Positions 29,384-37,594 of a stretch of 64,000 nucleotides of DNA are shown here, one piece after another; within the stretch, counting starts at the first letter, position 1, and every line of letters starts with the position of its first letter. The stretch comes from Pseudomonadota bacterium (GTDB taxonomy: Bacteria; Pseudomonadota; Gammaproteobacteria; Burkholderiales; Burkholderiaceae_C): the NCBI GenBank assembly GCA_023387335.1, contig JAEWIF010000048.1:95307-159306 (forward strand), read 5' to 3'. The translations under genes were made by a program, and so were the position numbers. The notes under the pieces are model-generated. The model did not search any database. It had not been told where the DNA came from and was given only the letters and a program-made list of their open reading frames with translations.

Positions 29384-30133
29384 ATGATCTTCAGGCAGCT
29401 GTTCGAGCCGGTCTCCAGCACCTACACCTACCTTCTCGGCTGCGAGCAGACCGGCAAGGCGGTGCTGATCGATCCGGTGATGAACTCGATCGAGCGCGAC
29501 CTCCAGGCCGTGCAGGGGCTGGGACTGAAGCTCGCGTACACGCTCGACACCCACATCCACGCCGACCACGTCACTTCCGCGCTGGAGTTGAAGAAGCGCG
29601 TGGACAGCAGGATCGCCGCGCCCGCGTTCGACCGGCTGCCTTGCACCGATTTCGGAATGGAGGAGGGCCGGCCGCTGTCGGTCGGCTCGATCACGCTCGA
29701 GGGCCTGCACACGCCGGGCCACACCGACGGCCACTTCTCCTACCTGGTGGGCGAGCGCGTGTTCACCGGCGACGCGCTGCTGATCGACGGCTGCGGCCGC
29801 ACCGATTTCCAGAACGGCGATGCCGACACCCTCTATGCCAGCGTGACGCGCAAGCTGTTCACGCTGCCGGAGGAGACGCTGGTGTACCCGGCGCACGACT
29901 ACGCGGGCCGGCGGGTGTCATCCATCGCGCAGGAGAAGGTGCGCAACCCGAGGCTTGGCGGCGGACGTGGACTCGAGGAGTTCCGCCGGATCATGGCGGA
30001 CCTGAAGCTGCCCTATCCGAAGTTCATCGATTACGCGGTGCCGGGCAACCTGCAGTGCGGCGTGTGTCCCAGCCATGTGCCCGAGGAGCTGGAAAAGTAC
30101 TGCCGCACGATGGCGCAGAGCCCGCAGGGGTGA
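29384..30133 (+). CDS. Persulfide dioxygenase, ETHE1-like metallo-beta-lactamase fold
   Basis: A 249-residue metallo-beta-lactamase-fold protein. Metal ligands occur in THIHADHVTS, HTPGHTDGH, FTGDALLIDGCGRTDFQ and YPAHDY. The GRTDFQ string and the single-iron ligand set are typical of ETHE1-like persulfide dioxygenases, which oxidise glutathione persulfide to sulfite. It lacks a fused rhodanese domain. The segment GNLQCGVCPSHVPEELEKYCRTM adds three cysteines at the C-terminus. Neighbours do not include other sulfide-oxidation genes. Confidence 0.88.
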   Translation: MIFRQLFEPVSSTYTYLLGCEQTGKAVLIDPVMNSIERDLQAVQGLGLKLAYTLDTHIHADHVTSALELKKRVDSRIAAPAFDRLPCTDFGMEEGRPLSVGSITLEGLHTPGHTDGHFSYLVGERVFTGDALLIDGCGRTDFQNGDADTLYASVTRKLFTLPEETLVYPAHDYAGRRVSSIAQEKVRNPRLGGGRGLEEFRRIMADLKLPYPKFIDYAVPGNLQCGVCPSHVPEELEKYCRTMAQSPQG

Positions 30134-30143
30134 AATCCGCGGC

Positions 30144-30569
30144 TCAGCCGAACCGCTGCACCAGCGCCGCGATCCAGATCCCGCCGGCCAGCACCAGGCT
30201 CAGGAGCACGGCGGCGCTGCCCATGTCCTTGGCGCGCTTGGACAAGGGATGCCACTCCGGGCCGATGCGGTCGATGGCGCTTTCCACGCAGGTGTTGAGC
30301 AGCTCCACGATCATCACCAGCAGCACCGAGCCCGCCAGCAGCGCCACCTCGACCCAGTTGCGGCCGAGCGCGAACGCCAGCGGCAGCATCACGAAAGCGG
30401 CGATGGCCTCCTGGCGGAACGCCGTCTCCGACCAGGCCGAGCGCAGGCCCGACAGCGAATAGCCCGTGGCGTACCACGCGCGGCGCAGGCCGCGGCGGCG
30501 CTTGTGCGGATTGAAGTCGGCGGCGTCGTGTTCGCCGCCGTCGTGGGAAGTGGGCGTGGCGTCCTGCAT
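30144..30569 (-). CDS. dgkA: Diacylglycerol kinase
   Basis: A 141-residue integral membrane kinase that recycles diacylglycerol to phosphatidate using ATP. Three membrane helices and the family motif ELLNTCVESAIDRIGPEWHPLSKRAKDMGSAAV (shown here to point to E-x-x-N-T-x-x-E and KRAKDMGSAAV) are present. The N-terminal 25 residues are hydrophilic, longer than in E. coli DgkA. It is convergent with the ETHE1-like gene. Confidence 0.93.
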   Translation of the reverse strand: MQDATPTSHDGGEHDAADFNPHKRRRGLRRAWYATGYSLSGLRSAWSETAFRQEAIAAFVMLPLAFALGRNWVEVALLAGSVLLVMIVELLNTCVESAIDRIGPEWHPLSKRAKDMGSAAVLLSLVLAGGIWIAALVQRFG

Positions 30570-30610
30570 GGGCGGGCCAGCATAGCGCAGCCGGTTGCCG
30601 CGCCTTCGCT

Positions 30611-31756
30611 TCAGCCGACCACCCGTCCGTCCACCGTCAGCATGCTCTGCGTCACGAAGCCGCCCGCGCGCCGCTGTCCGTCGTAGGCGACGCGGTAGCC
30701 GCCCACGTCCATCGCGGCGCGGCGCTGGAAGGCGGCCAGCACGGCCTGGCGCGTGACCGGGCCCTCGATCTCGCGCAGCACCTCGAAGGTGTAGCGCGCG
30801 GCGATGAAGCCGGCCAGCGACAGGGGCGCCGGCGGTTCGTCGAACAGTCGCGACAGGGTCTCGCGGTAGGAACGCACCACCGGCAAGGCGGCCGTCACCA
30901 TCGGCACGGCCTGCGTGGCGATGACGGGGGTGCTGCGCGCGCCGCCCATCTGCATCACGGTCTGCAGGTTGACGTCGGCCAGCGCGATCACGTAGCGCTG
31001 GCGTTGCTGTCGCTCCAGTCCCTGCGTGAACTGCACCAGCTCCGGCGTGCCGCCGATGAACAGCAGGATCGCGGGCGTGCCGGGCGTGAGTTTCTGGCCG
31101 AGCCGCGCGAGCTCGCCGGCGGCGCGGAAGCCCTGGAGCCGCAGCTTGAGCGCCGCGGCGATGCGTTCCAGGTCGGCGTGGTGCAGCCGGTAATCGTCTT
31201 CGGACGCGTACACCGCGCCGACGTCGGCCACGCCCATCGTGATCAGCGACTTGAGCGCATGGCCGATCTGCTCCTGCCGGGTGGCGAAGATCGGGAACGT
31301 GCGTTCGTCCACCTCCAGGCTGGAGTCCTGCAGCCAGGGCGCGGCATGCGCGATGGGCAGCGACTCGCGCGGCAGCGTGGTCGCGACCAGCGCCGCGAGC
31401 GGCCCGCCGGCGGTGCCGGAGAGCACCACGCAGGCGGGATCGTCACGCAGCGTGGCGAGGGCCGAGCGGAGGCTCGCGGGCGTGCCGTCCACTTCCACCG
31501 ACAGGTGGTTCACGGGCCGGCCACGCACGCCGCCGCGCGCCTGGATGTCCTGCCACGCGGCGCGCGAGCCGATCAGGAAATCCCTGGCGACGTCCTGCTG
31601 CGCGGCGGAGTTGTCCACGATCTGCGCGATCGTGATGCCGTTGCCGGCCGGCCTGGACGGGGGCCTGGCCCATGCCATCGGCGCGGCCACCGAAGCGGCC
31701 GCGGACGCCAGCAGCAGGCGGCGTCGCACGGAGAAGGGGCGGGAGTTCGGAGCCAC
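30611..31756 (-). CDS. ABC-type solute-binding protein (LivK-like)
   Basis: A 381-residue type I periplasmic binding protein. It begins after an Arg-rich export signal (VRRRLLLASAAASVAAPMAWA) with GITIAQIVDNSAAQQ, then VEVDGTPASLRSALATL and a Leu/Ile-family body. A GTG at 31756 is the probable start; it lies five bases after the stop of an 18-codon ORF that carries a strong ribosome-binding site, so the two look coupled. No permease or ATPase genes adjoin, so this may be a sensor or an orphan receptor. The ligand is unknown. Confidence 0.75.
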   Translation of the reverse strand: MAPNSRPFSVRRRLLLASAAASVAAPMAWARPPSRPAGNGITIAQIVDNSAAQQDVARDFLIGSRAAWQDIQARGGVRGRPVNHLSVEVDGTPASLRSALATLRDDPACVVLSGTAGGPLAALVATTLPRESLPIAHAAPWLQDSSLEVDERTFPIFATRQEQIGHALKSLITMGVADVGAVYASEDDYRLHHADLERIAAALKLRLQGFRAAGELARLGQKLTPGTPAILLFIGGTPELVQFTQGLERQQRQRYVIALADVNLQTVMQMGGARSTPVIATQAVPMVTAALPVVRSYRETLSRLFDEPPAPLSLAGFIAARYTFEVLREIEGPVTRQAVLAAFQRRAAMDVGGYRVAYDGQRRAGGFVTQSMLTVDGRVVG

Positions 31757-31761
31757 GTCGC

Positions 31762-31818
31762 TCAGCAGGCGGCCAGCGGGGCGGCCCCGACGGCCAGGGC
31801 GAGTTTGCGGATCGACAT
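31762..31818 (-). CDS. 18-residue leader or decayed signal-peptide ORF before the solute-binding protein
   Basis: MSIRKLALAVGAAPLAAC is read from an ATG preceded by GAGGAGAAG, the best Shine-Dalgarno sequence in the region, and stops five bases before the GTG of the binding protein. It looks like the start of a signal peptide. It may be a leader peptide that loads ribosomes, or the original N-terminus cut off by a frameshift. Either reading is an inference. Confidence 0.4.
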   Translation of the reverse strand: MSIRKLALAVGAAPLAAC

Positions 31819-31976
31819 GCTTTCTTCTCCTCGGATGAGCAACGCGCGCAGGGTAGGCCGCGTTCGTGACCGGCTCGTGACAGGGCGCCGCGGGGCCGCT
31901 CGCGGCTCCGTCCGACACGCGCTCCTGCGCGGCTGCGGCTCAATGGGAGCTCATTCAATCCACTGCTGCACCGGCC

Positions 31977-33110
31977 TTGCCGTTCGATCCCACCGGCCGG
32001 GGCACCCGCGGCGCCGTCGTGGCGCTCGTGCCCCGCGCCCAGACCCATGCGAGCGAGCACGAGCGGTGCACGCTGCGGCTGTTCGTCCGCCGCCTGGCCG
32101 ACCTGAAGGGCTGGGACGACGGCGGTAGTTTCGATCCGGCCCGCGCCGCGGGCCCGCTGTACTTCGTGCCCTCCTGCACCCTCCACCGCGAAGAAGCCGA
32201 CAAGCTCGGCATCCGGGGACCCGACGATCTCTTCGGCGGCGTCGTGCCCGAATCGTTCGTGGCGACCAAGGCGATCAGCCATCCGCTGGTGGCGTCCGAT
32301 GCGGTGGCGCCGGCGGGATGGAACAACGGGTTCGCCGTGCAGGTGGGCGATGCGGTGCTGGAGGGCTATACGGTCTTCAGCCGCGAGGACGCGCAGGTGG
32401 CCGGCGAGCGGTTGCTGGCCCGCGGCCCATTGCGCGCCAAGCCGGTCCGTGCGACCGGCGGCCGCGACCAGCAGGTGGTGCGCGACGCGCAAGCCTTGCG
32501 TGGACTGATCGACGGCCTGGACCGGGACGAGCTGCGCGCGCACGGCCTGGTGCTGGAAGAGAACATGGAAGACGTCACCACCTTCAGCGTCGGGCTGGTG
32601 CAGGTGGACGACCTCACCGCCAGCTACCACGGCGTGCAGAAGCTCACGCCGGGCCACGACGGCCAGCAGGTGTACGGCGGCTCCGACCTCACGGTGGCTC
32701 GCGGCGGCTTCGAGGCCCTGCTGGCCACCGACCTGCCGCGCGACGTGCTGCGCGCGGTCGAGCAGGCGCGCCGCTACGAGGACGCGGTGCGGGCCTGCTA
32801 TCCCGGCTTCTACGCCTCGCGCCGCAACTATGACATCCTGGTGGGCCGCGATGCCGCCGGGCTCAGGCGATCGGCCGTGCTGGAGCAATCCTGGCGCGCC
32901 GGTGGCGCCACCGGCGCCGAACTGGCCGCGCTGGAGCTCTTGCGCGCCGAACCGGGCCGCGACCGCGTGCGCACCTGCACCGTCGAGCTGTTCGGCGACA
33001 GCCCGGAGCCGCCCGAGGGCGCCACGGTGTACTTCCGCGGCGTGGACCACGAAGTGGGGCGCCTCACCAAGTACGCGATGGTTCTGAAGGACGATGTCGA
33101 CCCGCGCTAA
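31977..33110 (+). CDS. DUF3182 family protein
   Basis: A 377-residue protein that I recognise as DUF3182, a family common in Burkholderiales. Typical strings are LGIRGPDDLFGGVVPESFVATKAISHPL, VLEENMEDVTTFSVG, YHGVQKLTPG, VYGGSDLTVARGGF, and VEQARRYEDAV followed by FYASRRNYDI. The layout suggests an ATP-grasp-like enzyme, but no reaction is established. The start is uncertain: TTG at 31977 is used, no Shine-Dalgarno sequence is evident, and a downstream GTG is possible. The 3' end overlaps the next gene by 17 bases, indicating co-translation with the alpha/beta hydrolase. Confidence 0.75.
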   Translation: MPFDPTGRGTRGAVVALVPRAQTHASEHERCTLRLFVRRLADLKGWDDGGSFDPARAAGPLYFVPSCTLHREEADKLGIRGPDDLFGGVVPESFVATKAISHPLVASDAVAPAGWNNGFAVQVGDAVLEGYTVFSREDAQVAGERLLARGPLRAKPVRATGGRDQQVVRDAQALRGLIDGLDRDELRAHGLVLEENMEDVTTFSVGLVQVDDLTASYHGVQKLTPGHDGQQVYGGSDLTVARGGFEALLATDLPRDVLRAVEQARRYEDAVRACYPGFYASRRNYDILVGRDAAGLRRSAVLEQSWRAGGATGAELAALELLRAEPGRDRVRTCTVELFGDSPEPPEGATVYFRGVDHEVGRLTKYAMVLKDDVDPR

Positions 33111-33906
33111 CAAGATCGACATCGCGGTCGACGGCAAGCACATCGCCGGGACCCTGGTCGGGCCGGACACCATGGTCCCGGGCGTGCTGCTGGTGCACGG
33201 CTGGGACGGCAGCCAGGACGAGTACATCGCCCGCGCGCACGAGATCGCGAGCCTGGGCTGCATCTGCCTCACGTTCGACCTGCGCGGCCATGTGCGCCAC
33301 CAGGCCGAGCGCGACACGGTCAACCGCGAGGACAACCTGCGCGACCTGCTCGCGGCGTACGACGTGCTGGTGGGCCATCCGTCGGTGGACCCGCGCGCGA
33401 TCGCGCTGGTGGGCAGCAGCTATGGCGGCTACCTCGCGGCCATCGTGGCTTCGATGCGGAAGGTGCGCTGGCTCGCGCTGCGCGTGCCCGCGCTCTACCG
33501 CGACGAGGACTGGGACACGGCCAAGGCCAAGCTCGACCGCGAGGTGCTGGCCGCGTTCCGCCGCAGCGTGGTGCCGCCGCAGGCCAATCGCGCGCTGCAG
33601 GCCTGCACCACCTTCCGCGGCGACGTGCTGCTGGTGGAGTCGGAGCACGACTCGCTGGTGCCTCGACAGACGATCCAGAACTACATGAAGGCCTTCACCC
33701 AGGCCCAATCGCTGACCTACCGGATGATCTCGGGCGCCGACCACGGCCTGTCCGAGAAGGAGTGGCAGCAGACCTACACCGCTCTGCTGGTGCACTGGAT
33801 GACGGAGATGGTGCTCAGCGCGCGCGGCGGCAAGACGGGCACGGCCGCGCAGGAACCGCAGGCCCGCACGGCCCAGAAGATCCCGCGCGGAATCGCCCGG
33901 GACTAG
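33094..33906 (+). CDS. Alpha/beta hydrolase (dienelactone-hydrolase-like)
   Basis: A 270-residue serine hydrolase. The oxyanion region LLVHGWDGSQDEY, nucleophile elbow GSSYGGYLA (about residues 108-116), acid residue in VESEHDSLV and histidine in ISGADHGLSE form a complete triad. The first strand order resembles dienelactone hydrolase/acyl-peptidase-like proteins. It overlaps the DUF3182 gene, so the two proteins probably act in one pathway; the substrate is unknown. Confidence 0.85.
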   Translation: MSTRANKIDIAVDGKHIAGTLVGPDTMVPGVLLVHGWDGSQDEYIARAHEIASLGCICLTFDLRGHVRHQAERDTVNREDNLRDLLAAYDVLVGHPSVDPRAIALVGSSYGGYLAAIVASMRKVRWLALRVPALYRDEDWDTAKAKLDREVLAAFRRSVVPPQANRALQACTTFRGDVLLVESEHDSLVPRQTIQNYMKAFTQAQSLTYRMISGADHGLSEKEWQQTYTALLVHWMTEMVLSARGGKTGTAAQEPQARTAQKIPRGIARD

Positions 33907-34359
33907 TTTCCGCCGGGCTGGGTTGTGACGCGAACGTTCGCGTCCGATACCCGCAGGTCAAGCTGGGGTACGCAGAAAATCCTACTTAGATCGCGATCAT
34001 CCCCTAAGCTTCGCGCCTCACAACAAGACGCCCTGGGCGGAATGGCCATTTCCATTCCCCGGGCCGGAGCGGCATCCACGCGATGCTTCCGGACGGCGCC
34101 GCAGTCGTTCAGACGCACAGCGGTCGCCGGGTAAACAAGCCATCGCTACGAGCGCGCCCGTCGAGGCGCAGCCGCACCGGCACATGTGCCGGTAATCGCT
34201 TCGTGATCCGGACGGAACCTGCCCGGTCCACGGAACGCATCCAACCTTGCAAACCCACTGGCCTTTCCACCGAGGGCCCGGGGACGCATTGCCTTTCCGC
34301 TTTTTTCTTCTCGATCAACCAAGCCGGCCACGGAGCGCCGGTGAAAGGGGAAACACCAC
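33907..34359. other. Long upstream region of the membrane-protein gene
   Basis: No gene seen. The palindrome GATCGCGATC lies at 33991-34000, and the last bases carry GAAAGGGGAAA, the ribosome-binding site of the next gene. The region could hold the promoter and a long 5' leader. I see no known riboswitch and no terminator in it. Confidence 0.35.
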
Positions 34360-34965
34360 ATGAGCAACATCAACTTTGACCTGGCGCGCATGGGCGTCGT
34401 CTACCTCCACCTGGTGGCCTGCTGCATCGCCATCGGCACTGTTTTCATGAGCGACCTGAAGATGGTGCGAAGCATGCTCGCCGGCGACAGCGAGACCGTG
34501 GACGGCGACCACCTGATGAGCCTGCAGACCACCGTCGGCCGCTGCCTGCTGGCGCTGTGGATCACGGGCGCGCTGCTGATCGGCATGGACATCTCGGTCA
34601 AGGGCTGGTCGGTGCTGGCCAATCCCAAGATCCAGGCCAAGATCGCCGTGGTGGCGCTGCTGACGCTCAACGGCTTCGCGCTGCACGGCATGGTGCTGCC
34701 GGCCCTGCGCAAGGTGAACTGCATCCTGCACCTCAACATGTCGATGCGGCAGTTCGCGGCGCTCACCGGCGCGATCTCCGGCGTGTCGTGGCTCTACGCC
34801 GCCGCGCTGGGCGTGGGTCGTCCGCTCAACTGGAAGTACTCGCTGGTCGAGATCATGGCGGCCTACCCGGCGTTCATCGTCATGGGCTTCATGGGCATGA
34901 CGGCGCTGATGGCCTGGTGCTCGTACCGCCGCAACAACCTGGCGATGATCGCCGCCCAGCGCTGA
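34360..34965 (+). CDS. Conserved membrane protein, paralogue of the gene at 9917
   Basis: A 201-residue protein with about five hydrophobic helices. It shares the blocks MGVVYLHLVACCIAIGTVFMSD, LLALWITGALLIGMDI, LLTLNGFALHGMVLPALRK and WLYAAALGVGRPLNWKYSL with the protein at 9917-10531. The N-terminus differs by a three-residue extension. Function unknown. It is transcribed alone, with a strong terminator behind it. Confidence 0.78.
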   Translation: MSNINFDLARMGVVYLHLVACCIAIGTVFMSDLKMVRSMLAGDSETVDGDHLMSLQTTVGRCLLALWITGALLIGMDISVKGWSVLANPKIQAKIAVVALLTLNGFALHGMVLPALRKVNCILHLNMSMRQFAALTGAISGVSWLYAAALGVGRPLNWKYSLVEIMAAYPAFIVMGFMGMTALMAWCSYRRNNLAMIAAQR

Positions 34966-34995
34966 ACGCGAGTCGACGAGACCCGGCGATTCAAG

Positions 34996-35021
34996 GCCAC
35001 CTTCGGGTGGCTTTTTTTTTT
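34996..35021 (+). terminator. Strong terminator after the membrane-protein gene
   Basis: Stem GCCACC/GGTGGC with a stable TTCG loop, followed by ten T residues. Confidence 0.95.
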
Positions 35022-35095
35022 GCCCGTGCCTCCTAGGCGAGCCGGTGGTTTTGGCTGAAGATGCGACTCGTCATACCCAGTCAGGTCGCAACGCC

Positions 35096-35308
35096 ATGGA
35101 TGTGTCCCTCGTCGATGTGGCGGCGTTTTTCTCAGGCGCCGATACCCCCGGTTGGCTGTTCCGCAACGGCCTCGTGTGGGGCGCTCTGGCCGTCTTCGCG
35201 CTGCTCTACCGGTATCGCCCCCGCCCCGCCCAGCCGAAGCCGAACCGCTACTTCATGGGCATGCTGGCCGGCGGCGTCGCCGCCGTGGCGTTCGAGTGGA
35301 TCGCGTAG
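35096..35308 (+). CDS. Small membrane protein, unknown function
   Basis: A 70-residue protein with two hydrophobic segments (about 21-35, LVWGALAVFALLYRY, and 52-69, MGMLAGGVAAVAFEWIA) separated by a Pro/Arg-rich loop. The ribosome-binding site is not obvious. Codon use and the clean two-helix pattern suggest a real gene. The start at 35096 is preferred because the longer frame begins with a hydrophilic stretch. No family recognised. Confidence 0.55.
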   Translation: MDVSLVDVAAFFSGADTPGWLFRNGLVWGALAVFALLYRYRPRPAQPKPNRYFMGMLAGGVAAVAFEWIA

Positions 35309-35313
35309 GCAAG

Positions 35314-35346
35314 AAGAAAGCCCCCTGAGCTTCGCAGCTCAGGGGG
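35314..35346 (-). terminator. Terminator of the GH18-like gene (reverse strand)
   Basis: Perfect 10-bp stem CCCCCTGAGC/GCTCAGGGGG with a six-base loop. On the reverse strand it is followed by CTTTCTT. It lies between convergent genes. Confidence 0.75.
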
Positions 35347-35379
35347 CCTCGGTGCAGTCCGGCGGGCGCGGGCAGGCGT

Positions 35380-36297
35380 TTAGAGCATGCCCTTCATGGT
35401 CGAGCCCCACACGTTGCCGCCGTTCAGGTTGTGCTGGGCGCTCCAGCAGAACATGCCGCGGATGTTCGGGTGGGCCATCTTCACGGCGTCCCACTCGCGG
35501 ATGCAGTCCTGCAGCGACGGGCCGTTGTCGTAGTTGGCGCCCAGGCCCAGCATCACCTTGTCTTCGCCCAGGTCGTTCACCCAGTCGTTGGTGCGGTTGG
35601 CGATGAAGCCCGGATCGTTGAAGCCCGACCAGTCGTAGAACTGCGGAGCCGCCCAGCTCAGCACGCCGGCGTCGGCCATCGCCTTGAGCATCGCGCGGTC
35701 TTCCGCCGAATTCGGCTGCGGCGGCGCGGTGATCGCGAAGCCCTCGCCGAAGACGGCCTTGAGCTGCTGGGAGATCCAGATCATCTCTTCCGGCGACGAG
35801 CCCACGTTGGCCTCGAAGTTGTTGAAGTCGCAGCCGTCCACGCCGCCCAGCCGGTTGGAGATGTCCTGGAACGAGGCCACGAAGGCCTGGCTCTGCTGGC
35901 GGTTGCTGAAGTTGAAGCCGTTGTTGGCACCGCCCACCGTCAGGATCACCTTCTGGCCGCGCTGGCGGCAGGCCTGGATGTCGGCGGCCGGCACTTCGTT
36001 GTAGTGCTCGAAGCGGAACGAACCGTCGCTGTTCGGCTTGGCATGGAACAGGTAGATCACGTTGAACTCGGCCGGGATGTCGCTGATGCGGTAGCCGCCG
36101 GTCGTGAAGGCCGTGTAGTAGCAGGCCAGGATCTTGGAGGGCAGGGCCGAAGAGGAGGGTGCCGCGGAAGGAGCGGCGCTCGTCAGCACGCCGGTGGCCA
36201 GGTCGGTGGCACCACCGCCACCGCCGCCGCCACCACCGCAACCCACGAGACCGAGAGCGGCGACAGCGGTGCCAGAGAGGAAGAGACGTCTTTTCAT
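35380..36297 (-). CDS. Glycoside hydrolase family 18-like lipoprotein
   Basis: A 305-residue exported protein. The N-terminus has a lipobox (GLVGC, Cys at about 20), followed by nine glycines and a Ser/Ala/Pro linker. The TIM-barrel part begins KILACYYTAF and resembles GH18 chitinases: VILTVGGANNGFNF matches the family SxGG strand. The catalytic motif DGxDxDxE is altered to DGCDFNNFE, which is one residue longer with Asn in place of the middle Asp, while the terminal Glu remains. Activity on chitin-like sugars is uncertain. Other barrel landmarks are QFYDWSGF and GMFCWSAQHN. It stands alone, leftward. Confidence 0.8.
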   Translation of the reverse strand: MKRRLFLSGTAVAALGLVGCGGGGGGGGGATDLATGVLTSAAPSAAPSSSALPSKILACYYTAFTTGGYRISDIPAEFNVIYLFHAKPNSDGSFRFEHYNEVPAADIQACRQRGQKVILTVGGANNGFNFSNRQQSQAFVASFQDISNRLGGVDGCDFNNFEANVGSSPEEMIWISQQLKAVFGEGFAITAPPQPNSAEDRAMLKAMADAGVLSWAAPQFYDWSGFNDPGFIANRTNDWVNDLGEDKVMLGLGANYDNGPSLQDCIREWDAVKMAHPNIRGMFCWSAQHNLNGGNVWGSTMKGML

Positions 36298-36793
36298 TTG
36301 TTCAGCTTTCCGAAGAAGGTGGTCATGGAGCCGCTTGGCGGCCTTGCGAGGACCTGGTGTCAGATGAGCTGAAGGTTTTCTTGGGACCGGTGGCTCTTCA
36401 CCGCTTCCGCTGCCTGCCCGACGAGTTGTCCTGGCGAGGCAGAACCTCAGCGCGAGCCGCAACTGTGTCAGCTGCGTCCCACAAACCTGTAGGAGACCGA
36501 CTACAGGCGTAACCGAACATGAGCTTGGCGTAACCGTGAATCCAGTCACGAACCGGGGTCCGCCGAGCTTGGGTTTTGTAGGAGAAGGCGTACGCGCTTG
36601 TAGGCGTTCCTCCTCTGGGAAGAGCTTCGCGAGAGGGTGCGCTCAGCAGTCGGCGGGCGAGTGGCGCGACTGTTGTTCAGGGGCGAAAAACAAGCTCAAC
36701 CATGGTGTCGAGCTCAGGCACAGCGTTACGTTTTTGCCGAGCCAGGACCCCTCTTTCATGCTGGGGTGGCTCAGCCATAAGGGCGAAAAGGCG
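36298..36793. other. Intergenic region with TGTAGGAGA motifs
   Basis: No gene seen. CCTGTAG-N8-CTACAGG forms a perfect 7-bp inverted repeat at 36486-36507. The string TGTAGGAGA occurs at 36488-36496 and again at 36577-36585. Composition is less GC-rich here. The sites probably belong to the leftward GH18-like gene, whose start lies at 36297; no regulator is assigned. Confidence 0.45.
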
Positions 36794-36819
36794 AAAAAAA
36801 GCGGGCCCGCGGGCCCGCT
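36794..36819 (-). terminator. Terminator of the GST gene (reverse strand)
   Basis: Perfect 9-bp stem AGCGGGCCC/GGGCCCGCT with a two-base loop, followed on the reverse strand by six T residues. Confidence 0.9.
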
Positions 36820-36837
36820 TTCATGGAGGGAAGTAGC

Positions 36838-37530
36838 TCAGCGGCGCTGGTATTGCGTGCTGCCGAACAGGATCTCGCGCGACTTGTCGTCGGTGATGGG
36901 CTTGCGCAGGTCGGCCAGCACCTTCACGCCGCGCTGCACGGCGGGGCGCTCCTCGATGGCGTGGAACCACTTGGAAAGATGCGGGTAGTCGGCCAGCTCG
37001 ATGCCCTGGTTCTTCCAGTTGCGCAGCCACGGCCAGGTGGCGATGTCGGCGATCGAGTACTCGTCGCCGCCGAGCCAGCCGCTCACGGCCAGGCGCCGGT
37101 CGATCACGCCGTAGAGCCGCTTGGCTTCGTTGGTGTAGCGGTCGATGGCGTAGGGCAGCTTCTCCGGCGCGTACTGCCGGAAGTGGTGGTTCTGGCCGAG
37201 CATGGGGCCCACCCCGCCCATCTGGAACATCACCCACTGCAGCACTTCATAGCGCTGCCGGTCCGTGCGGCCGAGCAGGCGCCCGGTCTTGCCGGCCAGG
37301 TAGACCAGGATCGCGCCCGACTCGAACAGCGACACCGGCTTGCCGTCCGGGCCCTGCGGGTCGGTGATCGCGGGAATCTTGTTGTTGGGGCTGATGGCCA
37401 GGAACTCGGGCTTGAACTGGTCGCCCTTGCCGATGTCGACGGGGATCGCCTTGTAGGGCAGGCCGCACTCTTCCAACATGATGTGCACCTTGTGGCCGTT
37501 GGGCGTCGGCCAGCTGAAAACATCGATCAT
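36838..37530 (-). CDS. Glutathione S-transferase family protein, YfcG/Nu-class-like
   Basis: A 230-residue GST. The thioredoxin-like N-terminal domain begins MIDVFSWPTPNGHKVHIMLEE, with the active-site Thr/Asn pattern of Nu-class enzymes, and includes NNKIPAITDPQGPDGKPVSLFESGAILVYLA (cis-Pro and ESGAI loop). The C-terminal helical domain contains GGDEYSIADIATWPWLRNW. Nu-class members such as YfcG reduce disulfides with glutathione rather than conjugate xenobiotics. The precise role here is not known. Confidence 0.9.
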   Translation of the reverse strand: MIDVFSWPTPNGHKVHIMLEECGLPYKAIPVDIGKGDQFKPEFLAISPNNKIPAITDPQGPDGKPVSLFESGAILVYLAGKTGRLLGRTDRQRYEVLQWVMFQMGGVGPMLGQNHHFRQYAPEKLPYAIDRYTNEAKRLYGVIDRRLAVSGWLGGDEYSIADIATWPWLRNWKNQGIELADYPHLSKWFHAIEERPAVQRGVKVLADLRKPITDDKSREILFGSTQYQRR

Positions 37531-37594
37531 TCAAAGCTCCAATGGTTGAGGTTTACTTCGATAATGCCGGCACTCTAGACCAAGCGCCCGCTGC

